Source of the DNA: an uncultured Oscillospiraceae bacterium
Lineage (GTDB): Bacteria; Bacillota; Clostridia; Oscillospirales; Acutalibacteraceae
Assembly (NCBI GenBank): GCA_900555805.1
Contig: USMJ01000002.1
Coordinates: 1-17,193, forward strand
DNA length: 17,193 bases
Direction of reading: 5' to 3'
Part shown: piece after piece, positions 7,445 through 14,791 of the stretch
How the letters are laid out: the number at the start of each line of letters is the position of its first letter
Numbering within the stretch: the first letter of the stretch is position 1
Notes under the pieces: model-generated
What the model was told of the DNA's origin: nothing
The model's database searches: none
What the model saw: only the letters and a program-made list of their open reading frames with translations
Translations under genes and position numbers: made by a program

Positions 7445-8134
7445 ATGAAAACCTATAAAATACATCTCATCAGACACGGTCTGACAAACGAAAATCTCGA
7501 GGGAAAATACATAGGCCATACCGATGTCCATTTAAGCGACATCGGCGCCGAACAGCTCGAACAGATGAAGCAGGAGTATATCTACCCCTACGCCGACGCG
7601 GTGTTTTCCTCTCCCCTTTCGCGATGCACCGAAACGGCGAGAATAATCTATCCCGACTCGGCGGTGGCGACGATAGACGGGCTGATAGAATATAACTTCG
7701 GCGAATTCGAAGGCAGAACAGCCGAGGAGCTTCACGAAAAAGAGGAGCTTTTCGACGACTGGCTCAGAGGAGACAAGGATATAGAACCGCCATTCGGCGA
7801 GAGCAATTCCGCTTTCGCCAAGAGAGTCTGCACGGCGTTCGCGGCGATAGTCGAGGGCGTTATGAAATCTCAGACCGAAAGCACGGCTATCATCACTCAC
7901 GGCGGCGTTATCATGACGATAATGGCGGCGTTCGCCCTGCCCGAAGCGTCGATGCACGAATGGCTGACCCCTCACGGCTGCGGCTATACATTAAGGCTGA
8001 CGCCTGCCCTCTGGATGGCGGGACAGAAACTCGAAGCGATAGACGAGATCCCCATGGCGCAGAGAGAAACAAACTACTACGACGGATGGGACTATTATCC
8101 CGAGGACGGCGGATATTTCGAGGAGGAAGAATGA
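7445..8134 (+). CDS. Histidine phosphatase superfamily protein (phosphoglycerate-mutase-like)
   Basis: This 229-residue cytoplasmic phosphatase of the PGAM-like superfamily has the full catalytic set: RHG at 10-12 (H11 is the nucleophile in this family), R60 in SSPLSR, E82 in the EYNFGEFEGR segment, and H152 in ITHGG. The substrate cannot be read from sequence; CobC-type (alpha-ribazole phosphate), nucleotide and sugar phosphates are all known for the family. I chose the ATG at 7445 because AAAGGAGA sits just upstream; the in-frame ATG at 7373 lies inside the promoter. The last ~20 residues are an unusual Tyr/Asp/Glu-rich tail ending in EEEE, and its codons also provide the ribosome binding site of the next gene. 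The stop overlaps the ymdB start by 4 bases (ATGA), so translation is probably coupled. Confidence 0.9.
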   Translation: MKTYKIHLIRHGLTNENLEGKYIGHTDVHLSDIGAEQLEQMKQEYIYPYADAVFSSPLSRCTETARIIYPDSAVATIDGLIEYNFGEFEGRTAEELHEKEELFDDWLRGDKDIEPPFGESNSAFAKRVCTAFAAIVEGVMKSQTESTAIITHGGVIMTIMAAFALPEASMHEWLTPHGCGYTLRLTPALWMAGQKLEAIDEIPMAQRETNYYDGWDYYPEDGGYFEEEE

Positions 8135-8907
8135 AGATACTTGCCATAGGCGATGTCGTGGGCGAAAACGGCTGCCGTTTTCTGTCGAAGATATTGCCCG
8201 AACTCAAGCGTGAAAACAATATAGACCTATGCGTGGTCAACGGCGAAAACTCCGACAGGAGCAACGCCGTCACGCCGTCGAGCGCAGATTTTCTGTTCTC
8301 GGTCGGCGCCGATGTCGTCACCACGGGCAACCACGTCTACAGGCGCAAGGAGGTCTACGACTACCTTGACGAAAAATGCGACATAGTCCGCCCGGCGAAC
8401 TTCACGCCCTGCCAATACGGAAGCGGCTACACGGTTCTCGATATGGGAAGATTTTCCGTGGCGGTGATAAATCTCATGGGCGCGGCATACACCGGCGACG
8501 TCGGCAATCCGTTCGTCTGCGCCGACGAGCTTCTTGAAAAAGACGAAATACGCTCGGCGAAGATAAAGCTTGTCGATTTCCACGCCGAAGCGACGGGCGA
8601 AAAACGAGCGCTCGCTTTCTATCTTGACGGAAGAGTCAGCGCGCTTTGGGGAACTCACACCCACGTTCAGACCTCGGACGAATGCATCCTCCCGAACGGA
8701 ACGGGATATATAACCGACCTCGGAATGGTCGGGACGTTTCTCTCCTGTCTGGGCGTTGACCCGAGCTGCGTTATAGCGAGACTAAAGGACGGCGAACAGA
8801 TAAAGTTCGCTCACATCGACGGAAAATGCGCCCTCGGCGGCTGCATATTCGATATAGACGACAAGGGGCTTACCCGAAAGATCGAAAGAATACTGATAAA
8901 AGAATAA
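8131..8907 (+). CDS. ymdB: YmdB-family metallophosphoesterase
   Basis: This 258-residue protein resembles Bacillus YmdB along its whole length (calcineurin-like fold; 2',3'-cyclic nucleotide phosphodiesterase activity reported for the family). The metal-binding and catalytic residues are all present: D8 in GDVVG, E39 and N40 in NGEN, N67 and H68 in TGNH, H151 in DFHAE, and H176 and H178 in GTHTH. In Bacillus, YmdB affects biofilm and motility gene expression and its gene lies near rny (RNase Y); rny is not in this window. The ATG at 8131 is supported by GAGGAGGAAG just upstream and by homology of the first residues (MKILAIGDVVG). It shares a 4-base overlap with the phosphatase gene, and the lipoprotein gene follows after 19 bases. 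Confidence 0.93.
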   Translation: MKILAIGDVVGENGCRFLSKILPELKRENNIDLCVVNGENSDRSNAVTPSSADFLFSVGADVVTTGNHVYRRKEVYDYLDEKCDIVRPANFTPCQYGSGYTVLDMGRFSVAVINLMGAAYTGDVGNPFVCADELLEKDEIRSAKIKLVDFHAEATGEKRALAFYLDGRVSALWGTHTHVQTSDECILPNGTGYITDLGMVGTFLSCLGVDPSCVIARLKDGEQIKFAHIDGKCALGGCIFDIDDKGLTRKIERILIKE

Positions 8908-8926
8908 GAAAAAAGAGGTAAGGAAA

Positions 8927-10474
8927 ATGAAAAAACTGCTTTGCATATTGCTGTCGCTGATATTCGTGCTGTCCTTTGCCGCCTGCAAGGGAAGCGGCGG
9001 CGCCGACAAGACCCCGGAGCCGACCTCTCAGTCGGACGGCGAAACCGAACCCGGCGGTACAACAAATGAAACAACGCAAGGCACCGCGATAAAAAACACT
9101 GAACTCGTCCTGCCCTACAGCGCGGCGGACGGACTTGACCCGTATAAATGCGAAACGCAGATGAACCGCGACCTTTCGACGGTTCTTTACGATTCGCTCT
9201 ATCGCCTTGACGAGAGCTTTTCACCAGTCGCGCTTCTGGCGAAGAGCGGTGAAATCGACGGAAAAACCGTCACGGTCACGGTCAAAAAGGGCGCGAAATT
9301 CTCCGACTCGTCATCTCTCGGCGCGAGCGACGTTGTCTATTCGTTCAACCTCGCCAAAGAGAGCAAGGGCTATTCCGAACAGCTGAAAAACATATCCTCG
9401 GCATACGCCGAAAGCTCGAGGACGGTCGTTTTCAAGCTCGATTCCGCCGACATCTACGCTCTCGGCTGTCTGACGTTCCCGATAGTCAAAAGCGGCTCCG
9501 ACGGCAAAACGCCCATAGGCTCGGGCAGATATTATCTCTCTTCGGGCAAACTCAAGGCGAACAAGAACCATGTCAGCGGACAGAAAGCGAACATATCGAA
9601 AATCGCGCTCTGCGACATCAGAAACAGCGCCAACGAGTTCGGTTCGCTCCAGATAGGTGAGATAAACTTCGCCTACAGAGATCTCTCCGACTGCAAGATT
9701 GAGAGAATAGTCGCTTCGACGAAAGAAATTCCGCTGAACAATCTTATCTATATCGGAATGAAAACGACTAAGGGACTTCTCAAGGACGCGAAGCTTCGAA
9801 ACATAATTTCCTGCGCCGTGAACAGGAGCGATATAGTTTCCTCCGCTTTTCAGGGGTACGCCACAGCTTGTTCTTCACCGTTCAATCCGCTTTGGAAGGA
9901 AGCCCCTGCTTCGAACGAAAAAATATATACCGCGCAGGAGATAGTCGCGCTTCTCGACAATAACGGCTACGCCTACAGAAACGACACGGACAAGCACAGA
10001 AAGAACAACGCCGGAAAGGTTCTCATTCTCACTCTCGCCGTCAACAAGGATAACGCTTTCAAGCTTCAGGCGGCGAAAATGATAAAATCCGATTTCAAGA
10101 CCGTCGGTATAGATATAGAAATAGTCGAACTCAGCCGCAAGGATCTGAAGAAAGCGGCGAGAAAAGGCAAATATGATATGTATATAGGCGAAGTGAAGCT
10201 TTGCCCGAACATGAGTTTATCTCCGTTCTTCTCCGAGGACGGCGGAGCGTCATATTATATCGACAAAAGCCTGACCTGCGTTTCGGCGTATAATAAGCTG
10301 ATTTCGGGAAAAATTAAGACAGACGAATTTTTCACTCAGTTCAAAGCGGACACGCCGTTCGTTCCTCTGTGTTTCAGAAAAGGCTTCGCGGCGGTGTCGA
10401 ACAGCCTTGAAAATAACGTCAGGACATACGAGGGCGACCTCTTCGCCAATATAAGTGAGTGGAAGTTCAAATAA
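8927..10474 (+). CDS. Family-5 extracellular solute-binding lipoprotein (OppA/DppA-like), orphan
   Basis: This 515-residue protein has a lipoprotein signal peptide with C20 as the lipidated Cys (SFAAC; Phe at -3 is slightly unusual). A Thr/Pro/Glu/Gly-rich linker (about 21-55) tethers it to the membrane. The rest fits the SBP_bac_5 fold: an early LDPYKCETQMNRDLSTVLYD segment where the family has its lower-lobe start, and a GKTVTVTVKKGAKFSDSS segment equivalent to the usual 'LRkgvkFsDG'. The family binds peptides, nickel or sugars for ABC import. No permease or ATPase gene is adjacent, so it either uses a remote transporter or acts as a sensor. It lies between ymdB and fakA, with ribosome binding site GAGGTAAGGA. 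Confidence 0.85.
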   Translation: MKKLLCILLSLIFVLSFAACKGSGGADKTPEPTSQSDGETEPGGTTNETTQGTAIKNTELVLPYSAADGLDPYKCETQMNRDLSTVLYDSLYRLDESFSPVALLAKSGEIDGKTVTVTVKKGAKFSDSSSLGASDVVYSFNLAKESKGYSEQLKNISSAYAESSRTVVFKLDSADIYALGCLTFPIVKSGSDGKTPIGSGRYYLSSGKLKANKNHVSGQKANISKIALCDIRNSANEFGSLQIGEINFAYRDLSDCKIERIVASTKEIPLNNLIYIGMKTTKGLLKDAKLRNIISCAVNRSDIVSSAFQGYATACSSPFNPLWKEAPASNEKIYTAQEIVALLDNNGYAYRNDTDKHRKNNAGKVLILTLAVNKDNAFKLQAAKMIKSDFKTVGIDIEIVELSRKDLKKAARKGKYDMYIGEVKLCPNMSLSPFFSEDGGASYYIDKSLTCVSAYNKLISGKIKTDEFFTQFKADTPFVPLCFRKGFAAVSNSLENNVRTYEGDLFANISEWKFK

Positions 10475-10484
10475 TATATATCGG

Positions 10485-10525
10485 ATATTTCGAGAGCCCT
10501 ACATAAACCGAAATATATCTTTCGG
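10485..10525 (+). promoter_or_regulatory. Two mutually exclusive hairpins in the gap before fakA
   Basis: ATATTTCG (10485-10492) can pair with CGAAATAT (10509-10516). Alternatively CCGAAA (10508-10513) can pair with TTTCGG (10520-10525). The two stems share 10509-10513, so only one can form at a time, and the second ends 6 bases before the fakA ribosome binding site GGAGG (10532-10536). There is no T-run. The stems could tune fakA translation or could be chance pairing in AT-rich sequence. Confidence 0.35.
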
Positions 10526-10544
10526 TCAAACGGAGGCTTTGAAT

Positions 10545-12089
10545 TTGAACGAAACCGAAACTGTTAAAAAGGCTCTTGAAAGCGCATACGCGAATCTCGA
10601 AAACAACCGACTTCTGATAAATTCGCTGAACGTCTTCCCCGTTCCCGACGGCGACACGGGCGACAATATGTGTATGACGTTCAAAAGCGGACTTGACAAG
10701 ATAAAACAAAAGGAATATAAAAATCCCGGGGAAATGATCGCCGATTTCGCTCTCGCCTGTCTCATGGGCGCCAGAGGAAATTCGGGGGTTATTCTCTCTT
10801 TAGCGGCGAAAGGCTTTTCGGACGCGGCTCACGGCAAGCAGTCGGGCGGCGCGTACCTCAAAAACGGACTCAAAAACGCCGTTGAGCTGTGTTATAAGAG
10901 CGTATCCTCGCCCAAGGAGGGAACCGCGCTGACGGTGCTTCGGGCGTGTTCGGACAAGGCGGCGAAAGTCAGCGTGACGACGGGCGACTTCAAAAAAGTG
11001 TTCGCCGAGGTCTACGCCACGGCGGTCGCGACGCTGACGAAAACGAAGGAGCTTCTGCCCGAACTCAAGGAAGCGAACGTCGTCGACGCAGGCGCGAAAG
11101 GGCTTGTCTGCGTCATGGAGGGAATCAGGCTCGTCGCGGAAGAAAATAAGGCGTACGAGCGGGGCGAACAGCGAAAGGCAGGCAATGCGGCCGCAGGCAC
11201 AAAAGTGCGGACGGACAAAATATACTGCTGCGAATTCATAATAAAGAGCGAAAAGGAGCTTCCGCCCTCCGAGCTTGAATTTCTCGGCGACAGCGCGATC
11301 TCCGTCGCCGCGGACGGCATTGTGAAGATCCATGTTCATTCTAATTTCCCCGACAGGGTTCTCTCATTTGCCCTCGAAAACGGCGAACTTGTCAACTTCA
11401 AGGCGGAGAATATGCGCCTTCAGCATAAGGCGGCAGGCAGCGGCAAACCGAAGAAATACGCCGTTATCGCCGTCAGTCCCGGAGGCGGTATAACCGAATG
11501 CTTCAGGCAGCTCGGATGCGATAAGATAATCGAATCTTCGATAAAGGTCTCCGCCGGTCAGGCGCTGTCGGCCGCGGCTTCGCTTCACGCAGGGACGGTC
11601 TTTCTCCTCCCGAACGACAAGAACAACTTCTTAGCTTTCAAGCAGGCGGTCAAGATGGCTGATAAGAACTGCATCATGATAGAAACCGAAGATTTCGCCG
11701 AGGGCATAAGCGCGATGACGGTCTTCGACGAATCGCTCGGCGAGGACGAAAACGCAAAGAATATGCTCGAAGCGGCGTCAGACATAAAGACGGGAAAAAT
11801 CTGCATAGCGGACAAGACCGTCAAAAAGATCAAAAAGGGCGACAGCATAGGCATAATCGGCAACAAGATAGAGGTCAGAGCGGAAGATACTTTTTCCTGC
11901 ATGGAAAAAGTGGTTGAAAAACTCTGCGACAGGGATTATAATGACATAAGCGTTTTCTGCGGAAGCTCCGTCGGCGAAACCGACTTCAAAAAAGTCGGAA
12001 CGGCTCTCGGCGGAAAATACAGGGAAGCGCAGGTCAACGTCATTCAAGGCGACCAGAGCGTCTACGATTATGTGGTTATGATAAAATAA
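10545..12089 (+). CDS. fakA: Fatty acid kinase subunit FakA (DhaL/DAK2-domain protein, YloV-type)
   Basis: With a TTG start this is a 514-residue cytoplasmic kinase subunit. FakA phosphorylates FakB-bound fatty acids to acyl-phosphates for phospholipid synthesis. The N-terminal DAK2 (DhaL-like) domain shows the ATP-Mg motif NVFPVPDGDTGDNM (29-42) and GARGNSGVIL (75-84). The middle domain has KIHVHS (261-266). A DegV-like C-terminal region runs from about 304 to 514. I chose TTG at 10545 because GGAGG (10532-10536) is 8 bases upstream; TTG at 10539 is too close, and the ATG at 10455 lies inside the lipoprotein gene and would add unrelated residues. recG follows after 13 bases, as is common in Firmicutes, but the usual upstream Asp23-family gene (yloU) is missing. 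No fakB gene is visible here. Confidence 0.92.
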   Translation: MNETETVKKALESAYANLENNRLLINSLNVFPVPDGDTGDNMCMTFKSGLDKIKQKEYKNPGEMIADFALACLMGARGNSGVILSLAAKGFSDAAHGKQSGGAYLKNGLKNAVELCYKSVSSPKEGTALTVLRACSDKAAKVSVTTGDFKKVFAEVYATAVATLTKTKELLPELKEANVVDAGAKGLVCVMEGIRLVAEENKAYERGEQRKAGNAAAGTKVRTDKIYCCEFIIKSEKELPPSELEFLGDSAISVAADGIVKIHVHSNFPDRVLSFALENGELVNFKAENMRLQHKAAGSGKPKKYAVIAVSPGGGITECFRQLGCDKIIESSIKVSAGQALSAAASLHAGTVFLLPNDKNNFLAFKQAVKMADKNCIMIETEDFAEGISAMTVFDESLGEDENAKNMLEAASDIKTGKICIADKTVKKIKKGDSIGIIGNKIEVRAEDTFSCMEKVVEKLCDRDYNDISVFCGSSVGETDFKKVGTALGGKYREAQVNVIQGDQSVYDYVVMIK

Positions 12090-12102
12090 GTGAGGTGATA
12101 AA

Positions 12103-14136
12103 ATGCTCGGTGCGGATACCGATATACAGTTCGTCAGAGGGGTCGGCGAAAGAAGGGCGGCTCTTTTCAATAAATTGGGCGTGCATACGGTCTCCGAACT
12201 TGTGCGTTTTTATCCGCGGAACTACCGCGATCTGACGAATCTCAAGAAGATACGCGAATGCGTTCCCGACGAGGTCTGTTCGATTGACGCCGTCATAGAC
12301 TATACCCCCGTCGGCGTTCGCGTCAAAAACGGAAAAACGCTTTTCAGAACCGAAGCGACGGACGGCGAAAGCGTTCTTCATCTTGTCTTTTTCAATAACA
12401 GGTACATCCCCGCTCTGCTGCAAGGCGGCGGAGAATACATATTGACGGGAAAACTCATCTTAAACAACGGCAGATACGAGATGCATTCGCCGCTTATAGA
12501 TCCGATACTGAACGCCGGGCGCATGATGCCGATATATCCGCTGACGGCGGGACTGACAAGCAGAACGGTGGAGACCGTCGTCGCCAACGCTCTCGCTTCA
12601 TATTCGCCCGAATATGACGTTATCCCCGGGAATATCAGAGAGAGGTATAAGCTGTGCTCGCTGAGCTACGCGCTTCACAATATACATTTTCCCCAAAGCA
12701 AGACCGACCTTATTATCGCCAAGCGCAGGCTGATATTCGAGGAGCTTTTCGTTCTTCAGCTCGGCATGGCGAGGCTCAAAAAACGCGACAGAGGATACAC
12801 CGACGCGGTTATCAAAAAAGACTACACCGAGGAGTTTCTGACGAAGCTCCCGTTCACGCCGACAACGGCTCAGAGCAACGCCATAAGCGACGGCATAAGG
12901 GACATGGGACTTCACGAGCCGATGAACCGCCTTTTGCAGGGCGATGTCGGTTCGGGCAAGACCTGCGTCGCGGCGGCTTTGGTCTATACGGCGGCGAAGA
13001 ACGGCATCCAGTCGGCTCTCATGGCGCCGACGAGCATTCTCGCCACTCAGCATTACAATTCGTTCCGCTCGCTCTTTGAGGGCTCGGGAATTTCGGTCGC
13101 CCTGCTCTTAGGTTCGACCAATCCCAAGAAAAAGCGCGAAATAAAGAAAAAGATAGCGAACGGCGAGATCGACCTCGTTATCGGCACTCACGCCATCATC
13201 CAGAAAGACGTTTCGTTCAAAAAGCTCGGTCTTGTCATCACCGACGAACAGCACCGTTTCGGCGTTTCTCAGCGAATGAGGCTCGCCGCCAAGGGCAAAA
13301 ATCCCCATACTCTCGTCATGTCGGCGACGCCCATCCCGAGAACGCTCGCTCTTATAATTTACGGCGATCTCGATCTCTCGATTCTCAATGAGCTTCCGCC
13401 GGGCAGGCAGAAGATAGCGACATATGTCGTCGATTCGAGCTATCATGAGCGTGTATACAACTTCATAAAGAAGCATCTCGACCGAGGGCTTCAGGCCTAT
13501 ATCGTCTGTCCGCTCGTCGAGGATAACGACGCCCTCGATCTGACGAGTGCCTCCGAATACGCCGAGAAGCTCAAGGCGACCGCTTTTAAGGGGTACACCG
13601 CGGAGCTTCTTCACGGAAAGATGAAACAAAAGGACAAAGACGCAGTGATGGCGGACTTTGTTTCGGGCAAGACTCAGCTTCTTATCGCCACAACGGTTAT
13701 CGAGGTCGGCGTCGACGTCCCGAACGCCGTCGTCATGGTGATAGAGGACGCCGAGCGGTTCGGCCTTTCGCAGTTACACCAGCTTCGCGGGCGCGTAGGC
13801 CGGGGAAAGGAAAAATCCACCTGCGTACTTATATCGGACGCAAAAGGCGACGCCGCAAAAAAGCGGCTTGACATCATGAGAAAGTCGAACGACGGATTCC
13901 TCATAGCCGAGGAGGACCTCAGGCTCAGAGGACCCGGCGACTTCTTCGGAGAAAAACAGCACGGACTGCCGATGCTGCATATAGCGGATATGCTCGAGGA
14001 CATGGTTATCTGCAACCAGGCGAGAGACGCCGCGCAGGAGATCATCGCGGACGACCCGACGCTCGAAAAAGAAGAAAATTTACCGCTGAACAAGGAAATC
14101 GAGACCCTGTTCAAGGATAAATATATCATGAACTGA
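12103..14136 (+). CDS. recG: ATP-dependent DNA helicase RecG
   Basis: This 677-residue protein has the normal length for RecG, a helicase that reverses stalled replication forks and processes Holliday junctions and D-loops. The N-terminal wedge/OB region occupies roughly 1-230, including FVRGVGERRAALFNKLGV at 10-27. Helicase motifs follow in order: Walker A GDVGSGKT (280-287), DEQH box (381-384) in DEQHRFGV, SATPIPRT (407-414), and motif VI HQLRGRVGRG (559-568). The C-terminal part includes LRLRGPGDFFG, typical of RecG. The ATG is preceded by GAGGTGAT. It starts 13 bases after fakA, so the two are probably cotranscribed. Nothing is missing or unusual. Confidence 0.97.
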   Translation: MLGADTDIQFVRGVGERRAALFNKLGVHTVSELVRFYPRNYRDLTNLKKIRECVPDEVCSIDAVIDYTPVGVRVKNGKTLFRTEATDGESVLHLVFFNNRYIPALLQGGGEYILTGKLILNNGRYEMHSPLIDPILNAGRMMPIYPLTAGLTSRTVETVVANALASYSPEYDVIPGNIRERYKLCSLSYALHNIHFPQSKTDLIIAKRRLIFEELFVLQLGMARLKKRDRGYTDAVIKKDYTEEFLTKLPFTPTTAQSNAISDGIRDMGLHEPMNRLLQGDVGSGKTCVAAALVYTAAKNGIQSALMAPTSILATQHYNSFRSLFEGSGISVALLLGSTNPKKKREIKKKIANGEIDLVIGTHAIIQKDVSFKKLGLVITDEQHRFGVSQRMRLAAKGKNPHTLVMSATPIPRTLALIIYGDLDLSILNELPPGRQKIATYVVDSSYHERVYNFIKKHLDRGLQAYIVCPLVEDNDALDLTSASEYAEKLKATAFKGYTAELLHGKMKQKDKDAVMADFVSGKTQLLIATTVIEVGVDVPNAVVMVIEDAERFGLSQLHQLRGRVGRGKEKSTCVLISDAKGDAAKKRLDIMRKSNDGFLIAEEDLRLRGPGDFFGEKQHGLPMLHIADMLEDMVICNQARDAAQEIIADDPTLEKEENLPLNKEIETLFKDKYIMN

Positions 14137-14152
14137 TGTTCGTGAAAGGTAC

Positions 14153-14173
14153 GCCCGACCGGCTACATCGGGC
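14153..14173 (+). promoter_or_regulatory. Small hairpin in the luxS leader
   Basis: GCCCGA (14153-14158) and TCGGGC (14168-14173) form a perfect 6-bp stem with a 9-base loop, in the 57-base gap between recG and luxS. It ends 9 bases before AAGGAAAG (14183-14190), the luxS ribosome binding site. No T-run follows. It could modulate luxS translation or be a processing site. Confidence 0.4.
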
Positions 14174-14193
14174 AAATATCATAAGGAAAGGCT

Positions 14194-14667
14194 TTGGCAA
14201 AGAAAATGGAAAAAATAGCAAGCTTCAGAATCGACCACACGATACTGCCCAAGGGAATGTATATTTCGAGGGTTGACGGCGACATCGTTACATACGACAT
14301 CCGAATGAGGCGTCCGAACAAGGAGCCCGTCATGGAGAACGCCGCCATGCACACTCTCGAACACCTTTTCGCGACATATGTCAGAAACACCAAGAACGCC
14401 GACGACGTCATATATTTCGGTCCCATGGGCTGCCGCACGGGCTTCTACTTCCTGCTTCGCAGCTCGACGAGCCACCGCGACGCCATAAAGCTCGCAGTCG
14501 AAGCTTTCAAGTTCATCAAGGACTATGAGGGCGAGATCCCGGGAGCGACCGAAAAGGAATGCGGAAACTACCGCGACCACGACCTTGAGGGCGCAAAGCA
14601 TGAAGCCGAGATGATATACGAGGTCATCAAGGACTGGAAGTCGGCCGACCTCTATTATCCCGAATGA
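14194..14667 (+). CDS. luxS: S-ribosylhomocysteine lyase LuxS
   Basis: This 157-residue enzyme splits S-ribosylhomocysteine into homocysteine and DPD, the precursor of the AI-2 signal, as part of the activated methyl cycle. The Fe/Zn ligands H53 and H57 (HTLEH, 53-57) and C123 (ECGNY) are present, as are the catalytic-site C80 (GPMGCRTGFY) and E56. Two starts are possible. TTG at 14194 is 6 bases after AAGGA (14183-14187). ATG at 14206 would give the commoner N-terminus MEKIASF but leaves 18 bases from that ribosome binding site. I favour TTG. It is last in the operon, 57 bases after recG; the pathway partner pfs/mtnN is not in the window. Confidence 0.96.
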   Translation: MAKKMEKIASFRIDHTILPKGMYISRVDGDIVTYDIRMRRPNKEPVMENAAMHTLEHLFATYVRNTKNADDVIYFGPMGCRTGFYFLLRSSTSHRDAIKLAVEAFKFIKDYEGEIPGATEKECGNYRDHDLEGAKHEAEMIYEVIKDWKSADLYYPE

Positions 14668-14691
14668 TACGGTTCACAACTTCATAAAATC

Positions 14692-14730
14692 AAACGGACT
14701 GATAAGACAGCACCTTATCAGTCCGTTTTT
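14692..14730. terminator. Intrinsic terminator between luxS and the convergent bceB-like gene, probably bidirectional
   Basis: AAACGGACTGATAAG (14692-14706) and CTTATCAGTCCGTTT (14714-14728) form a perfect 15-bp stem with a 7-base loop. On the plus strand the stem runs into a five-T run (14726-14730), 24 bases after the luxS stop. On the minus strand the stem ends in TTT followed by GATTTTATG, so it can also stop transcription of the permease gene, whose stop codon is at 14792. Confidence 0.9.
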
Positions 14731-14791
14731 ATATTCAAATCTCTTCTTTATTTTATCCGACCCGGTTTTACGGTCAGGGTATATATTATAA

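Noticed and set aside
10455..10544. ATG at 10455 as start of FakA
   Set aside because: It is inside the lipoprotein gene and adds 30 residues unrelated to the DAK2 family. TTG at 10545 has GGAGG at proper distance.
14153..14190. preQ1-I riboswitch before luxS
   Set aside because: The loop end CTACA and an A-containing tail resemble the layout, but the P2 pairing is only about 2 bp and the gene is not a queuosine gene, so I keep it only as an unassigned hairpin.
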